DNA of 64,000 nt from positions 1 to 64,000 of the forward strand of contig JAKQUI010000049.1 in the NCBI GenBank assembly GCA_029562645.1, given 5' to 3'. This document shows positions 8,244-16,251 of the stretch, piece after piece. The notes under the pieces were generated by a model. It ran no database searches. It was not told the DNA's origin and was given only the letters and a program-made list of their open reading frames with translations. The stretch is from Spirochaetota bacterium. GTDB lineage: Bacteria > Spirochaetota > UBA4802 > JAKQUI01. The translations under genes were made by a program, and so were the position numbers. Numbering within the stretch: position 1 is the first letter of the stretch; every line of letters starts with the position of its first letter.

Positions 8244-8776
8244 CGCAGGACAACGCCCCGGGCCGCTTTCGCCTTCGCCGCCTCACGCTCGCGCTCGACG
8301 CGCTCCGCGGCGAGACGCAGCATGGTCGTGTAGCGCTCCCACTTCTCCTCGTCCACCAGCTTCCAGTTCCCCTCCCCGCGATCGCGTTCGATGAGCGCCG
8401 TCCGAGCGCGGCGGATCGCGAGGAACACGGACGAGCCCGCCCAGCACGAGACGAACAGCACCAGCGCGCTCGACAGGTAGGCGATCTCAGCGCCGCCCCA
8501 GGCCGCGCCCGTCAGGTTCACGGCCCCCGCCAAATAGAGGATGCCGTAGATCACCACGAGCGCAAAGCCCGCGCCCAGCGCCGAGAAGAAGAGTCCCATG
8601 AGCCACGCGCCCGGGTCCACGAAGTCCTTCGCGCGCATCACGAGCTCGTGGCGCATCGCCCCGTCCACGTCGAACTTCATCTCGGGCTTCTCGGAGGCCG
8701 ACGGGCCCTTCGCGGTCTGCAGGGATTGCACAATGTCGATCTTCACGCTTCGAAACCGGGCGGTATACAGCGGCAT
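8240..8776 (-). CDS. Two-helix membrane protein of unknown function
   Basis: I do not recognise a family. The 178-residue protein has a charged N-terminal part (1-55), two transmembrane helices (about 59-82 and 97-120) and a C-terminal cytoplasmic tail rich in charged residues (about 121-178) with coiled-coil character near ERVEREREAAKAKAA. GAGAGG precedes the ATG at 8776. It overlaps the diguanylate cyclase by 4 nt, so the products may work together, perhaps with this protein as a membrane partner of a soluble cyclase. That is context inference only. Confidence 0.7.
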   Translation of the reverse strand: MPLYTARFRSVKIDIVQSLQTAKGPSASEKPEMKFDVDGAMRHELVMRAKDFVDPGAWLMGLFFSALGAGFALVVIYGILYLAGAVNLTGAAWGGAEIAYLSSALVLFVSCWAGSSVFLAIRRARTALIERDRGEGNWKLVDEEKWERYTTMLRLAAERVEREREAAKAKAARGVVLR

Positions 8777-8849
8777 GGGGCCCTCTCATTTTCTTGATTA
8801 GTGCGTCCCATTACCGCCATAAATGTCGGTCTGTCAATTGTTATTAGAG

Positions 8850-8878
8850 TTGATGGAATACGCGGTTTCCTGTCATTA
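8850..8878 (+). promoter_or_regulatory. Promoter candidate upstream of the LD-transpeptidase/VanX gene
   Basis: TTGATG (8850-8855), a 17-bp spacer and TCATTA (8873-8878) lie in the 152-bp gap between two divergent genes, 51 nt before the ATG at 8929. The match is moderate. Confidence 0.3.
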
Positions 8879-8928
8879 GGCGTGCTGTGTAACTCGATGT
8901 CAACGCGAGGGAATTGAGGGAACGCGTC

Positions 8929-10188
8929 ATGCAAACAAAGCCGGCTGCACCATCGTTCGGGATTATCACGGCAATACTGTTGATGGCGGGCGCGCTCGCG
9001 CCCGCGGTGCGCTGCGGCATGCCCGCCGCCGCCCCGGCGCCCCTGCCAACGGGGACGCGGCAGGCCGTGCTGGTTGTTCCGCGTGCCCCCGGTTCGCATA
9101 CCGCCACGCTCTCGCTCGTGGAGCTCGAGGGCGGCGTGTGGCGCGAGCGCATGGCCCCCGTACCGGCCGTGCTGGGCCGCGCGGGGATCGCGCCCGCGGG
9201 GGCCAAGCGCGAGGGCGACGGGAAAACGCCCTCCGGGGTGTTCCCGCTGGGGATCGCCTTCGGTTACGGCGCGACCTGCGACACCCGGCTCCCCTATCGC
9301 ATGGCCGGTCCCGACGACTACTGGATCGACGATCCCGCGTCCCCGCACTACAACCGCTGGGTGCGCGGTCCGCGCCCGGCCTTTTCGCACGAGCGCCTGC
9401 GACGGAGCGACGCCCAGTATACATACGGCATCGTGGTGGAGTACAACACCGCGCCCGTGACGCCCGGCGCGGGGAGCGCCATCTTCCTTCATGTGTGGCG
9501 TGCGCCCAATACTCCCACGGCCGGCTGCGTGGCCCTCTCCGAGACAGATATGGCGCGGCTCCTTCGCCTGCTCGACCCGTCCCTGCGCCCGGTGGTCGCG
9601 ATCGGCGCGCCGCCCGCGCAGCCCGCGCCGCCGACATTCGTCCCCGCGCCACACCTCGTCGAGATATCCGGCCCGGAGTATGTCCTGGACCTCCGGTACA
9701 ACACGGACAATAATTTCCTGGGACGTAACGTATACGCGCCGCACGGGATCACCCGCTGTTACCTGCACCGCGACGCCGCCGCGCGCCTTACCGCCGCTGC
9801 GCGGGATCTGCATGCGAAGGGATTTCGGATCGTGCTGTGGGATTGCTACCGGCCGCTTTCCGTGCAGCGCGCGATGTGGCGCATCATGCCGAACGAACGC
9901 TACGTGGCGAACCCCGCGAAGGGATCGAACCACAACCGCGGCATCGCCGTGGACTGCTCGCTTGCGCGCGCGGACGGGCGGGAGCTTCCCATGCCCACGC
10001 CCTTCGACGACTTCAGCGAGCGCGCCGCCGTGAACGCGCGTTGTTCATCTGACGCCGCCGAGCGCTGCCGCAACCGCGACCTCCTGCGCGGCGCGATGGA
10101 GCGCGCGGGCCTCGAGCCCTATCCGTCGGAGTGGTGGCACTATCAGCTCCCCGACGCGCGCCGCTACCCCGTGCTGCGCGACGAGTGA
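8929..10188 (+). CDS. L,D-transpeptidase (YkuD) fused to VanX-type D-Ala-D-Ala dipeptidase
   Basis: The 419-residue exported protein has an N-terminal hydrophobic signal (about 8-30; AVRC could be a loose lipobox). Residues about 45-230 form a YkuD-like L,D-transpeptidase domain with H188 and the nucleophile C200 in TPTAGCVALS. Residues about 240-415 form an M15D (VanX/DdpX) peptidase domain with DCYRP (Arg 308), the zinc motif SNHNRGIAVD (H335, D342) and EWWH (E401, H404). All catalytic residues of both domains are present. One half would remodel peptidoglycan cross-links and the other would cleave D-Ala-D-Ala. The start at ATG 8929 is supported by GAGGG 9 nt upstream. The gene converges with the next one, with a 25-nt overlap of the 3' ends. 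Confidence 0.85.
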   Translation: MQTKPAAPSFGIITAILLMAGALAPAVRCGMPAAAPAPLPTGTRQAVLVVPRAPGSHTATLSLVELEGGVWRERMAPVPAVLGRAGIAPAGAKREGDGKTPSGVFPLGIAFGYGATCDTRLPYRMAGPDDYWIDDPASPHYNRWVRGPRPAFSHERLRRSDAQYTYGIVVEYNTAPVTPGAGSAIFLHVWRAPNTPTAGCVALSETDMARLLRLLDPSLRPVVAIGAPPAQPAPPTFVPAPHLVEISGPEYVLDLRYNTDNNFLGRNVYAPHGITRCYLHRDAAARLTAAARDLHAKGFRIVLWDCYRPLSVQRAMWRIMPNERYVANPAKGSNHNRGIAVDCSLARADGRELPMPTPFDDFSERAAVNARCSSDAAERCRNRDLLRGAMERAGLEPYPSEWWHYQLPDARRYPVLRDE

Positions 10189-12494
10189 GCCTCGCGCGCG
10201 AAGCGCTCGATGAAGGCGGACTGCTCGCGCGACTCCACGGCGCGCCCGGACCGGCTGCGCCGCACCGCGGCAACCGCCTCGGCTGCGGAAAGCCCCCGGT
10301 GCCGCGCCAGATAGCACGCCGCGGCCGCGCCGGTCCGCCCCAGCCCGCCCACGCAGTGGATCAGCACCGCCTCCCCTGCGTTCACGCAACCCTCGATCCA
10401 GTCCACCGCATCGCGCATGGCCGCAATCGTGGGGACGCCCTGGTCCAGCACTGGTAGCCAGCGGCATTCGATCCCGCGGCGCCCGTATTCGGCGATCAGG
10501 CCCGGCACGCCGTAGCGCACCAGCTCGTCCTGCGTTACCAGCGCCAGCACGCGCGACACGCCTTCCTCGCGCATGGCGTCCAGGTCCTCCGCGAGGTCGC
10601 GCCCCCAGTCCCGCCGGCCGGGCATGATGGTCATGCCAACGCGTATGCGCTCGCCGTCGGGAAGCGCGAGGTAATCGATCCGCAGGCGGCGCGATCGCGT
10701 GAGATGGTCCCGAATGCGCCCCGTGAGGACGCCCGCGCTGTAGAGCGCCCAGCGCTTCTGCCGGAGGTCCGGTTCGTCGAAGGAGAGCGTATGCACCGCA
10801 TAGCGCAGGAGCCCCGCGTGGAGCTGGTAGGGATCGCGATCGGTCCTGATGAGCGCCGGATAGAACGAGCGCAGGACGCGCGCGGTCTCCCAGGCCTTCT
10901 GGAACTGCGCGCCCGAAAAGCGCGCCTCCGGCAGCGGCGCGGCGAGGTCCTCCACGCCGATGAGGAGATCGCTCAGACGGAAGGCCTCGTCGAGCTCGTC
11001 GTCGGAGCGCACCGGCGTCCAGATGTACAGGAGGTCGTTTTCGAGCTTGATGAGGTCGCGCAGGACATGCCCCCGGTGCGTGTGAAAGAAGTCGATGAGC
11101 CACACGTTCTCCTGCTCGTCCACGATGATGTTGCGCCCGTTGAGGTCGCCGTGCAGATAGGAGACGAACCGGGCCGACGAGCCCGGCTCCGCGAGCGCGT
11201 TGATGTCGCGCTCGTAGAAGCGGCACGGGTTGGGTACGGTCGCGCCGCCCAGCGATATCGTGTCGTCCGGCTCCGCGCGCCCCGTGACGGCCTCCACGCT
11301 CCGACGCACGCCGGCGGCATAGCGCGACGAGTAGTCGTAATAGCGCAGCAGGTCCAGCCGATCGCGATAGGCAGCCTCGTACAGACGGCCGAGCTGCCGG
11401 ACGAAAACCACCTCCAGGATATGCCGCACCCACGCCGCATCGGCCTCCGCGTAAAGCTCCTGCAGGGTGCGCACCGCGCCGTCGAGCATCGAGGCGTAGC
11501 GGTACTTGATCGCGCCGCGGTCGCCCGATTCGCAAAAGTCCACGATGGCCGGCGCATTGTTTCCCAGGATGTCCTGGATCCGCTCGAAGGCCATCCGCTC
11601 CTTCGCGATGAGGTCCCGCGGGCCGATCTTGATCACGCACGGGACCTGCCGGTGGGCGTGCAGGTCGCGGCTCTGCGTTTTCACGACCACGTTGCCCGAA
11701 AACCCGCCGTCCAGGCACTTCACCGAGAGCTCGCCCGACGAGCGGAAGAGATACAGGAGCAGGTCGCGGTCGGTGTCGCCGAGCGCCGCCCCGCCCTCCA
11801 CGGCGATGCGCCCGCGGTCGATCCGCGGGTGCGAGGCGACGGTAAGCGCCGGCGCCGCGCCCGCGAGAAACTCGACAAAGCCCGCCGGCGAGGCGAACAC
11901 CTCAACCCCCAGGATGTTCGCGAGCTGCTCGAGCGCGATGAAGTGCATCTCGCGCGACGAGCTCGCGGTGAGCGCGCTTGAGACGCCCACGCGGAAGGTG
12001 TCGAAGCGCGTGACGAGCTCATAGGCCAGGAAGGTGATCTTGGCCTCGGTCCACACGCCCGCCAGGCCAACGCGCACCGGTCGCCCCCGGTACGGCTCCA
12101 GGATCTCCGCCAGGTTCGTGCCCGCGAAGTCGTTGAGGCCGGTGGCGTTCACGGTGTGGCTCGCGCGCCCGGGGACGATCACCGGCGCGAAGACGAAGTC
12201 CGCGCCCTCGGTGTCGCGCACGCAGTGGCGCCCGAACGACGCGAGGTGACGGTCCTGCGCATGATCGTCGGCGTCGTGCCAGTCGCGGATATTCACGATC
12301 GTCAGGTCGTCCGGGGATGCGGCATAGGCCCAGCGCATGAGCGCGCACACCGGCCCCTCCTCGACGATCTCGCCCAGCAGGCGGCGCGACTCGTCGTAGC
12401 CCACGTGCAGGGCGTTGGGCAGGGGATCGTACTTCTCGATGGGCTTCACGAAGTCGTTCTGCAGGCACTGGGTGATGAGGATCGACTGCGGCAT
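10164..12494 (-). CDS. Isochorismatase-like / TCAD9-like phosphotransferase / dual-specificity phosphatase fusion
   Basis: This is a 776-residue soluble protein with three parts. (1) Residues 1 to about 205 have an isochorismatase-type cysteine hydrolase fold (QNDFV near the start; GLNDFAGTNLAEIL; GLAGVWTEAKITFLAYEL). By eye the three catalytic positions are changed: Asp to Cys in TQCLQNDF, Lys to Ala, and the nucleophilic Cys to Lys in WTEAKI. (2) Residues about 245-610 resemble the TCAD9 or aminoglycoside-phosphotransferase fold, with GGFSGNVVV, CVIKIGPRDLIAKE, the catalytic-loop motif HGDLNGRN (about 449-456) and IDFFHT. (3) Residues about 625-765 form a dual-specificity phosphatase with general acid Asp in LPVLDQGVP and P-loop HCVGGLGRTG (Cys 714). 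A kinase-like and a phosphatase domain in one chain suggest phosphate-based control or turnover of an unknown substrate. It stands alone, divergent from the glycosyltransferase cluster. Confidence 0.75.
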   Translation of the reverse strand: MPQSILITQCLQNDFVKPIEKYDPLPNALHVGYDESRRLLGEIVEEGPVCALMRWAYAASPDDLTIVNIRDWHDADDHAQDRHLASFGRHCVRDTEGADFVFAPVIVPGRASHTVNATGLNDFAGTNLAEILEPYRGRPVRVGLAGVWTEAKITFLAYELVTRFDTFRVGVSSALTASSSREMHFIALEQLANILGVEVFASPAGFVEFLAGAAPALTVASHPRIDRGRIAVEGGAALGDTDRDLLLYLFRSSGELSVKCLDGGFSGNVVVKTQSRDLHAHRQVPCVIKIGPRDLIAKERMAFERIQDILGNNAPAIVDFCESGDRGAIKYRYASMLDGAVRTLQELYAEADAAWVRHILEVVFVRQLGRLYEAAYRDRLDLLRYYDYSSRYAAGVRRSVEAVTGRAEPDDTISLGGATVPNPCRFYERDINALAEPGSSARFVSYLHGDLNGRNIIVDEQENVWLIDFFHTHRGHVLRDLIKLENDLLYIWTPVRSDDELDEAFRLSDLLIGVEDLAAPLPEARFSGAQFQKAWETARVLRSFYPALIRTDRDPYQLHAGLLRYAVHTLSFDEPDLRQKRWALYSAGVLTGRIRDHLTRSRRLRIDYLALPDGERIRVGMTIMPGRRDWGRDLAEDLDAMREEGVSRVLALVTQDELVRYGVPGLIAEYGRRGIECRWLPVLDQGVPTIAAMRDAVDWIEGCVNAGEAVLIHCVGGLGRTGAAAACYLARHRGLSAAEAVAAVRRSRSGRAVESREQSAFIERFAREAHSSRSTG

Positions 12495-12658
12495 GGCTCC
12501 TCCCGTGTGCGGTATGATCGGGCCGCGGCGCGCGGCCCCGTGGAAGAATACAACAGCGCGGCATATGTATCAACACAAATACCGCGCGGCGTCATCGCAT
12601 CCGCAGAACGACCCACGGCACGGGGATAATTATTGTTGATTTTTTCGCGCAATATCGT

Positions 12659-12668
12659 AGGGTACCCT
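12659..12668. promoter_or_regulatory. Perfect 10-bp palindrome in a divergent promoter region
   Basis: AGGGTACCCT lies in the 203-bp gap between the divergent three-domain protein and the first glycosyltransferase, 30 nt before the latter's ATG. A short palindrome like this can occur by chance; it is listed because it sits in a likely shared control region with an AT-rich tract just upstream (12625-12650). Confidence 0.25.
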
Positions 12669-12697
12669 CGCCAGTGGAAGCGCGCCCCGGACGCACC

Positions 12698-13960
12698 ATG
12701 AACGCTCTTTTCGCAACATTCGACGTGTTTCCCTCCCCGAAGGGGGCGGGGACCCACATCGCCCAGACGGCGCTGGCGCTCGCCGAGCGCTTCGATCGGG
12801 TGCACCTGGTCACGTTGGGCCATGCCGACATGCCGGCCTACCAGCGCGAGGGCGCCATCACCCTGCACCGCTGCCTGGCGGGGCACCCCAATCTCCTGCG
12901 CCGCAGCGACTACTTCGGCGACCACGTGCATTCGGTGGTCTCGCGCCTGGACATCGCGCCCCGCTACGTCCATTTCCGCGACATCTGGAGCGGGCTGCCG
13001 CTATTGACGCACGAGCGCCTCGCGGGAGCGACCTTCGTATTCGAGGTGAACGGCTTGCCCTCCGTGGAGCTTCCCTGCCACTACCCGGCGCTGGCGAAAA
13101 ACGCATCGCTGATCACGTCCATCCGCGCCATGGAGGACTACTGCCTGGCGCACGCGCACGGGATCATCGCCGTGTGCGAGACCGGCCGCCGCTACCTGGT
13201 CTCGCGCGGCGTCCCCGCCGGATCCATCACGGTGCTGCCCAACATGGCCGCGGACCCCGGACCGGACGCGCCGTCGCCCGACGACCCGCGCCGTCCCGCC
13301 GGCGACTACATCCTGTACGCCGGCACGGCCGCCCCCTGGCAGGGGCTCCCGCTCCTGCTGCGCGCCCTGCGCCTCATCCGGTCGGAGTGTCGCGCAACGC
13401 TGGTGCTCGCGATCTCGACGCGCAAGCACCTGAAGGCGGTCCGCCGCCTGGTGCGCCGCATGGGGCTGGCGGACCGCGTGCGCGTACACGTGGGCCTGTC
13501 GCGCGAGCGCCTCTTCGCGCTCTACCGGGACGCGCGCTTCTCGCTCGCCCCGCTGTCGCGTTGCGACCGCAACGAGCTGCAGGGCTGCTCGCCCATCAAG
13601 ATACTGGAATCCATGGCCTGCGGAACGCCGGTGATCGCGGCGCGCCTGCCGGTCTGCGCGGAGATCGTCACGCACGGGCGCGACGGCTATCTCTTCACCC
13701 CGGACTCCGCGCGCTCGCTCGCCAACGCCATGCGCGCGCTGCTCGGCGACCCCGGGCTGTGCGCGCGCCTGGGGTCCGCCGCAGAAGACACCATCCGCAC
13801 CCGTCATAGTGCGGCCGCCTGGAGCGCGCGGCTGCTCGACGCGTGCGAATCATACATGAACCCACACCGTGAGGAGGCATATCATGACGACGGGAACGAA
13901 ACCGCCCGGCATCGGCGGGATCATCAAGAAACGGCGGCTTGCCGGCGCCTGGAACTATGA
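12698..13960 (+). CDS. Glycosyltransferase family 4-type (GT-B) protein
   Basis: This looks like a retaining GT-B glycosyltransferase. The N-terminal acceptor domain has FATFDVFPSPKGAGTHI and the C-terminal nucleotide-sugar domain has YILYAGTAAPWQGLPLLLRA and SPIKILESMACGTPVIAA (the E-x7-E-like region). The start at ATG 12698 lacks a clear ribosome site. The last 30 or so residues after SYMN are charged and Arg-rich and overlap the next gene by 77 nt, so the natural C-terminus may have been nearer 13860 with the original stop lost. It is the first gene of a packed unit ending at 18837. The sugar donor and acceptor are unknown. Confidence 0.88.
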   Translation: MNALFATFDVFPSPKGAGTHIAQTALALAERFDRVHLVTLGHADMPAYQREGAITLHRCLAGHPNLLRRSDYFGDHVHSVVSRLDIAPRYVHFRDIWSGLPLLTHERLAGATFVFEVNGLPSVELPCHYPALAKNASLITSIRAMEDYCLAHAHGIIAVCETGRRYLVSRGVPAGSITVLPNMAADPGPDAPSPDDPRRPAGDYILYAGTAAPWQGLPLLLRALRLIRSECRATLVLAISTRKHLKAVRRLVRRMGLADRVRVHVGLSRERLFALYRDARFSLAPLSRCDRNELQGCSPIKILESMACGTPVIAARLPVCAEIVTHGRDGYLFTPDSARSLANAMRALLGDPGLCARLGSAAEDTIRTRHSAAAWSARLLDACESYMNPHREEAYHDDGNETARHRRDHQETAACRRLEL

Positions 13961-14720
13961 CGACCTCGCGGCCGTCCTGAAACGGCTGGAGAGCATCGAC
14001 GCCCACGCGGAGAAACTGCGCGTGGTGATGATCGTACTCTTCATCCTCACGCTCATCTGTGCGGTCTGTCTGACGTTGATCGGGCTCATCATCCTCGCGA
14101 TACCGGCGGCCGTGCTGGCGATCGTATTCCTCATGCTGTTCTTCCGCTATCGGCGGCGCGACCTGGACAACGGCTTTCGCGAGTTTCTCGCACCGCTCCT
14201 GAAGGGGCTCAAGGACGACATCAAGTCCGGCGCGCCCATCGCCGTGGACATGGACCTCGCCCCGCTTGAGGACAAGACCCACCTGACGGAGACCTCGCCC
14301 AAGTATCAGAAGGGCGCGTATCACACCTGCTACGATCGCCGGTACCGGCGCGACACCCTCTCGCTGGGAATCCGGCTCTCCGACGGGAACACCCTCCGTC
14401 TGTCCCGCACGGACCTCCTGCTCTCGTGCGAGCGCACCAAGCGAAGCAGCTCCGGCAAGTCGAAGACCAAACACAAACAGGCGTTGCGGCTCGTGTATCG
14501 TGTCCAGATGCGCCTCAATCCCGCGCGCTACCGCTTCACGGGCGCCGGCAAGAATTTCGAGAAACCGGTCACCTTCACGAAGACCCCGAAGGGGCACATC
14601 CTCAAAACGTCCTTTTCCCAGAAGCTCTCGAGCACGTCGGCCCGCGCCGATCCGCTCTTCATTCTGGAACAGCTCGTGAAGCTCTATTCGAACCTGAAAC
14701 CAGCCGCGGAAAAGGAATGA
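13884..14720 (+). CDS. Two-helix membrane protein of unknown function
   Basis: The start at ATG 13884 has GAGGAGG at 13871-13877 (6 nt spacing), inside the 3' end of the preceding glycosyltransferase gene. The 278-residue product has a short soluble N-terminus, two closely spaced transmembrane helices (about 48-72 and 74-97), then a 175-residue cytoplasmic-looking domain rich in basic residues and beta-strand patterns (VAVDMDLAPLEDKTHL, LSLGIRLSDGNTLRLSRTDLLL). I recognise no family. Coupling to the glycosyltransferase unit suggests a membrane role in the same pathway. Confidence 0.7.
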   Translation: MTTGTKPPGIGGIIKKRRLAGAWNYDDLAAVLKRLESIDAHAEKLRVVMIVLFILTLICAVCLTLIGLIILAIPAAVLAIVFLMLFFRYRRRDLDNGFREFLAPLLKGLKDDIKSGAPIAVDMDLAPLEDKTHLTETSPKYQKGAYHTCYDRRYRRDTLSLGIRLSDGNTLRLSRTDLLLSCERTKRSSSGKSKTKHKQALRLVYRVQMRLNPARYRFTGAGKNFEKPVTFTKTPKGHILKTSFSQKLSSTSARADPLFILEQLVKLYSNLKPAAEKE

Positions 14721-14731
14721 GGGAGGCCGCC

Positions 14732-15130
14732 ATGTTCAAATGCAAATACAAGGTCGGACTGCTTAACCTGAGCGATTGCAACCGCCCCGCGGACGAGACC
14801 TGCGTGCACTGCAACCGGAACGTGTGCGAAGAGCACCGCGAGGAGCGTGACGAGGGGCCGGTGTGCCTGGAGTGCCTCGCGGAGAAGTATCCCAAAGAGC
14901 GGCTCAGCGAGCACGGCATGCAAACGCGCTGGCGCAATCGCATCTTCGATCAATACGGTTACCACCCGCACTTCTACGGGGCCGGACGGGGCGTGCGCGG
15001 CGCGGGCTACCGCGAGCGAGACTACGAGACCTTCGACGAGGACCAGGTGCCGAAGGACGATGACGCTCTCATCGACGAGGATATCGCCGACGAGGGCGAC
15101 GACACCGCCGCGGACTTCCAGGACAGCTAG
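14732..15130 (+). CDS. Small cysteine-rich, zinc-finger-like protein
   Basis: The start at ATG 14732 has GGGAGG at 14721-14726 (5 nt). The 132-residue protein has a treble-clef or B-box-like cluster at its N-terminus: CNRPADETCVHCNRNVCEEH followed by CLECL, consistent with one or two zinc sites. The C-terminal half is very acidic (DEDQVPKDDDALIDEDIADEGDD). It lies 11 nt after the upstream gene and 2 nt before the next glycosyltransferase. The family and function are unknown; an adaptor role is possible. Confidence 0.65.
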   Translation: MFKCKYKVGLLNLSDCNRPADETCVHCNRNVCEEHREERDEGPVCLECLAEKYPKERLSEHGMQTRWRNRIFDQYGYHPHFYGAGRGVRGAGYRERDYETFDEDQVPKDDDALIDEDIADEGDDTAADFQDS

Positions 15131-15132
15131 CC

Positions 15133-16251
15133 ATGCGCGTGCTCTGGCTCACCACGCGCCACGCCCCGCAGACGGGCGGGATGGCGCAATCGTCGTCGCG
15201 GCTGGTCAACAGCCTCCGCGACCGCGCGCACCGGGTCGCGGTGCTCCACCTCGCGCCCGACGTCCCCGCCGACGCCACGCGCGCCGAGAGCCTCATCCGC
15301 TGCGACGCCGCCGACCTGCGCGAGCCCGAGCGCATCTTCTGGAAACACCGCGACGCCATCGCCGATTCGCTTCTGGTGGGCTTCGGCGGCACCATCGCCG
15401 GGTACCTCGCCGCGCTCTGGGCGCGCTGGGCGGGCGCGAAGAGCCTGGTGCTCTTCCGCGGCAACGACTTCGACCGGGCGCTCCACAACACCAAGGCCGC
15501 CTGGATGACGCACTTCATTTTGCAGCACGCAACGATCGTGGGCGCGGTCACCGGCGAGATGACCGAACGCATCCGCACCATCCGCACAGGGCCCGTTATC
15601 TTCACGCCCAACAGCGCGGACGCGAGCCAGTGGCTTCCCCTCGAGCGCGACCTCGCTGCCGCGCGGCGCTTCCGCATGGAGCGCGGACTCGACGGCGTTC
15701 CCGTCGTGGCCATGTTCGGCGAGCTCAAGGCCAAGAAGGGCGTCGATCTGGCTTGCCGCATCTTCGATCAACTCGGCCTGGCCGAGCGCGCGCGGCTGCT
15801 CACCGTGGGATCGCTCCCCGAACCGCTTGCGGCCCTGCAGGCCGATCCCGCGCGCGCCTACTGGATCCACGTGCCCTTCACGGCGCATGACGAACTCCCC
15901 GCCTGGTACGCCGCCTCCGACATCGTGTTCATCCCCTCGCTTTACGACGGCATGCCCAACGTGCTCCTCGAGGCGATGGCCGCGGGGCGGATCGTGGCCG
16001 GCAGCCGCGCCGGGGGCATGCCCGACGTCATCATCGACGGCGAGAACGGCTTCCTGTTCGATATCGCCGACGCCGACGACGCCGCGCGCGTGATCAACAT
16101 GATCCTGGACATGGACGACGCATCGAAACGCGCCATTGCCGAGAGCGCCCGGCGCACCGTGTGCGAGCGATTCACCGCCGAGCGCGAGATCGCCGCCATC
16201 GAGTCGGCGCTGTGCGAATTCGCCGACGAACCGGCGGGTGCGCGTTCGTGA
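15133..16251 (+). CDS. Glycosyltransferase family 4-type (GT-B) protein
   Basis: The 372-residue GT-B enzyme has an N-terminal Gly-rich loop TGGMAQSSSRLVNSL, the nucleotide-binding entry VVAMFGELKAKKGVDLACRIF (about 195-214), and the GT4 signature PSLYDGMPNVLLEAMAAGR with GGMPDVIIDGENGFL. It probably moves a sugar from a nucleotide donor to an envelope or secondary metabolite acceptor. Its stop overlaps the start of the radical SAM gene by 4 nt (GTGA), so the two are translationally coupled. Confidence 0.9.
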   Translation: MRVLWLTTRHAPQTGGMAQSSSRLVNSLRDRAHRVAVLHLAPDVPADATRAESLIRCDAADLREPERIFWKHRDAIADSLLVGFGGTIAGYLAALWARWAGAKSLVLFRGNDFDRALHNTKAAWMTHFILQHATIVGAVTGEMTERIRTIRTGPVIFTPNSADASQWLPLERDLAAARRFRMERGLDGVPVVAMFGELKAKKGVDLACRIFDQLGLAERARLLTVGSLPEPLAALQADPARAYWIHVPFTAHDELPAWYAASDIVFIPSLYDGMPNVLLEAMAAGRIVAGSRAGGMPDVIIDGENGFLFDIADADDAARVINMILDMDDASKRAIAESARRTVCERFTAEREIAAIESALCEFADEPAGARS

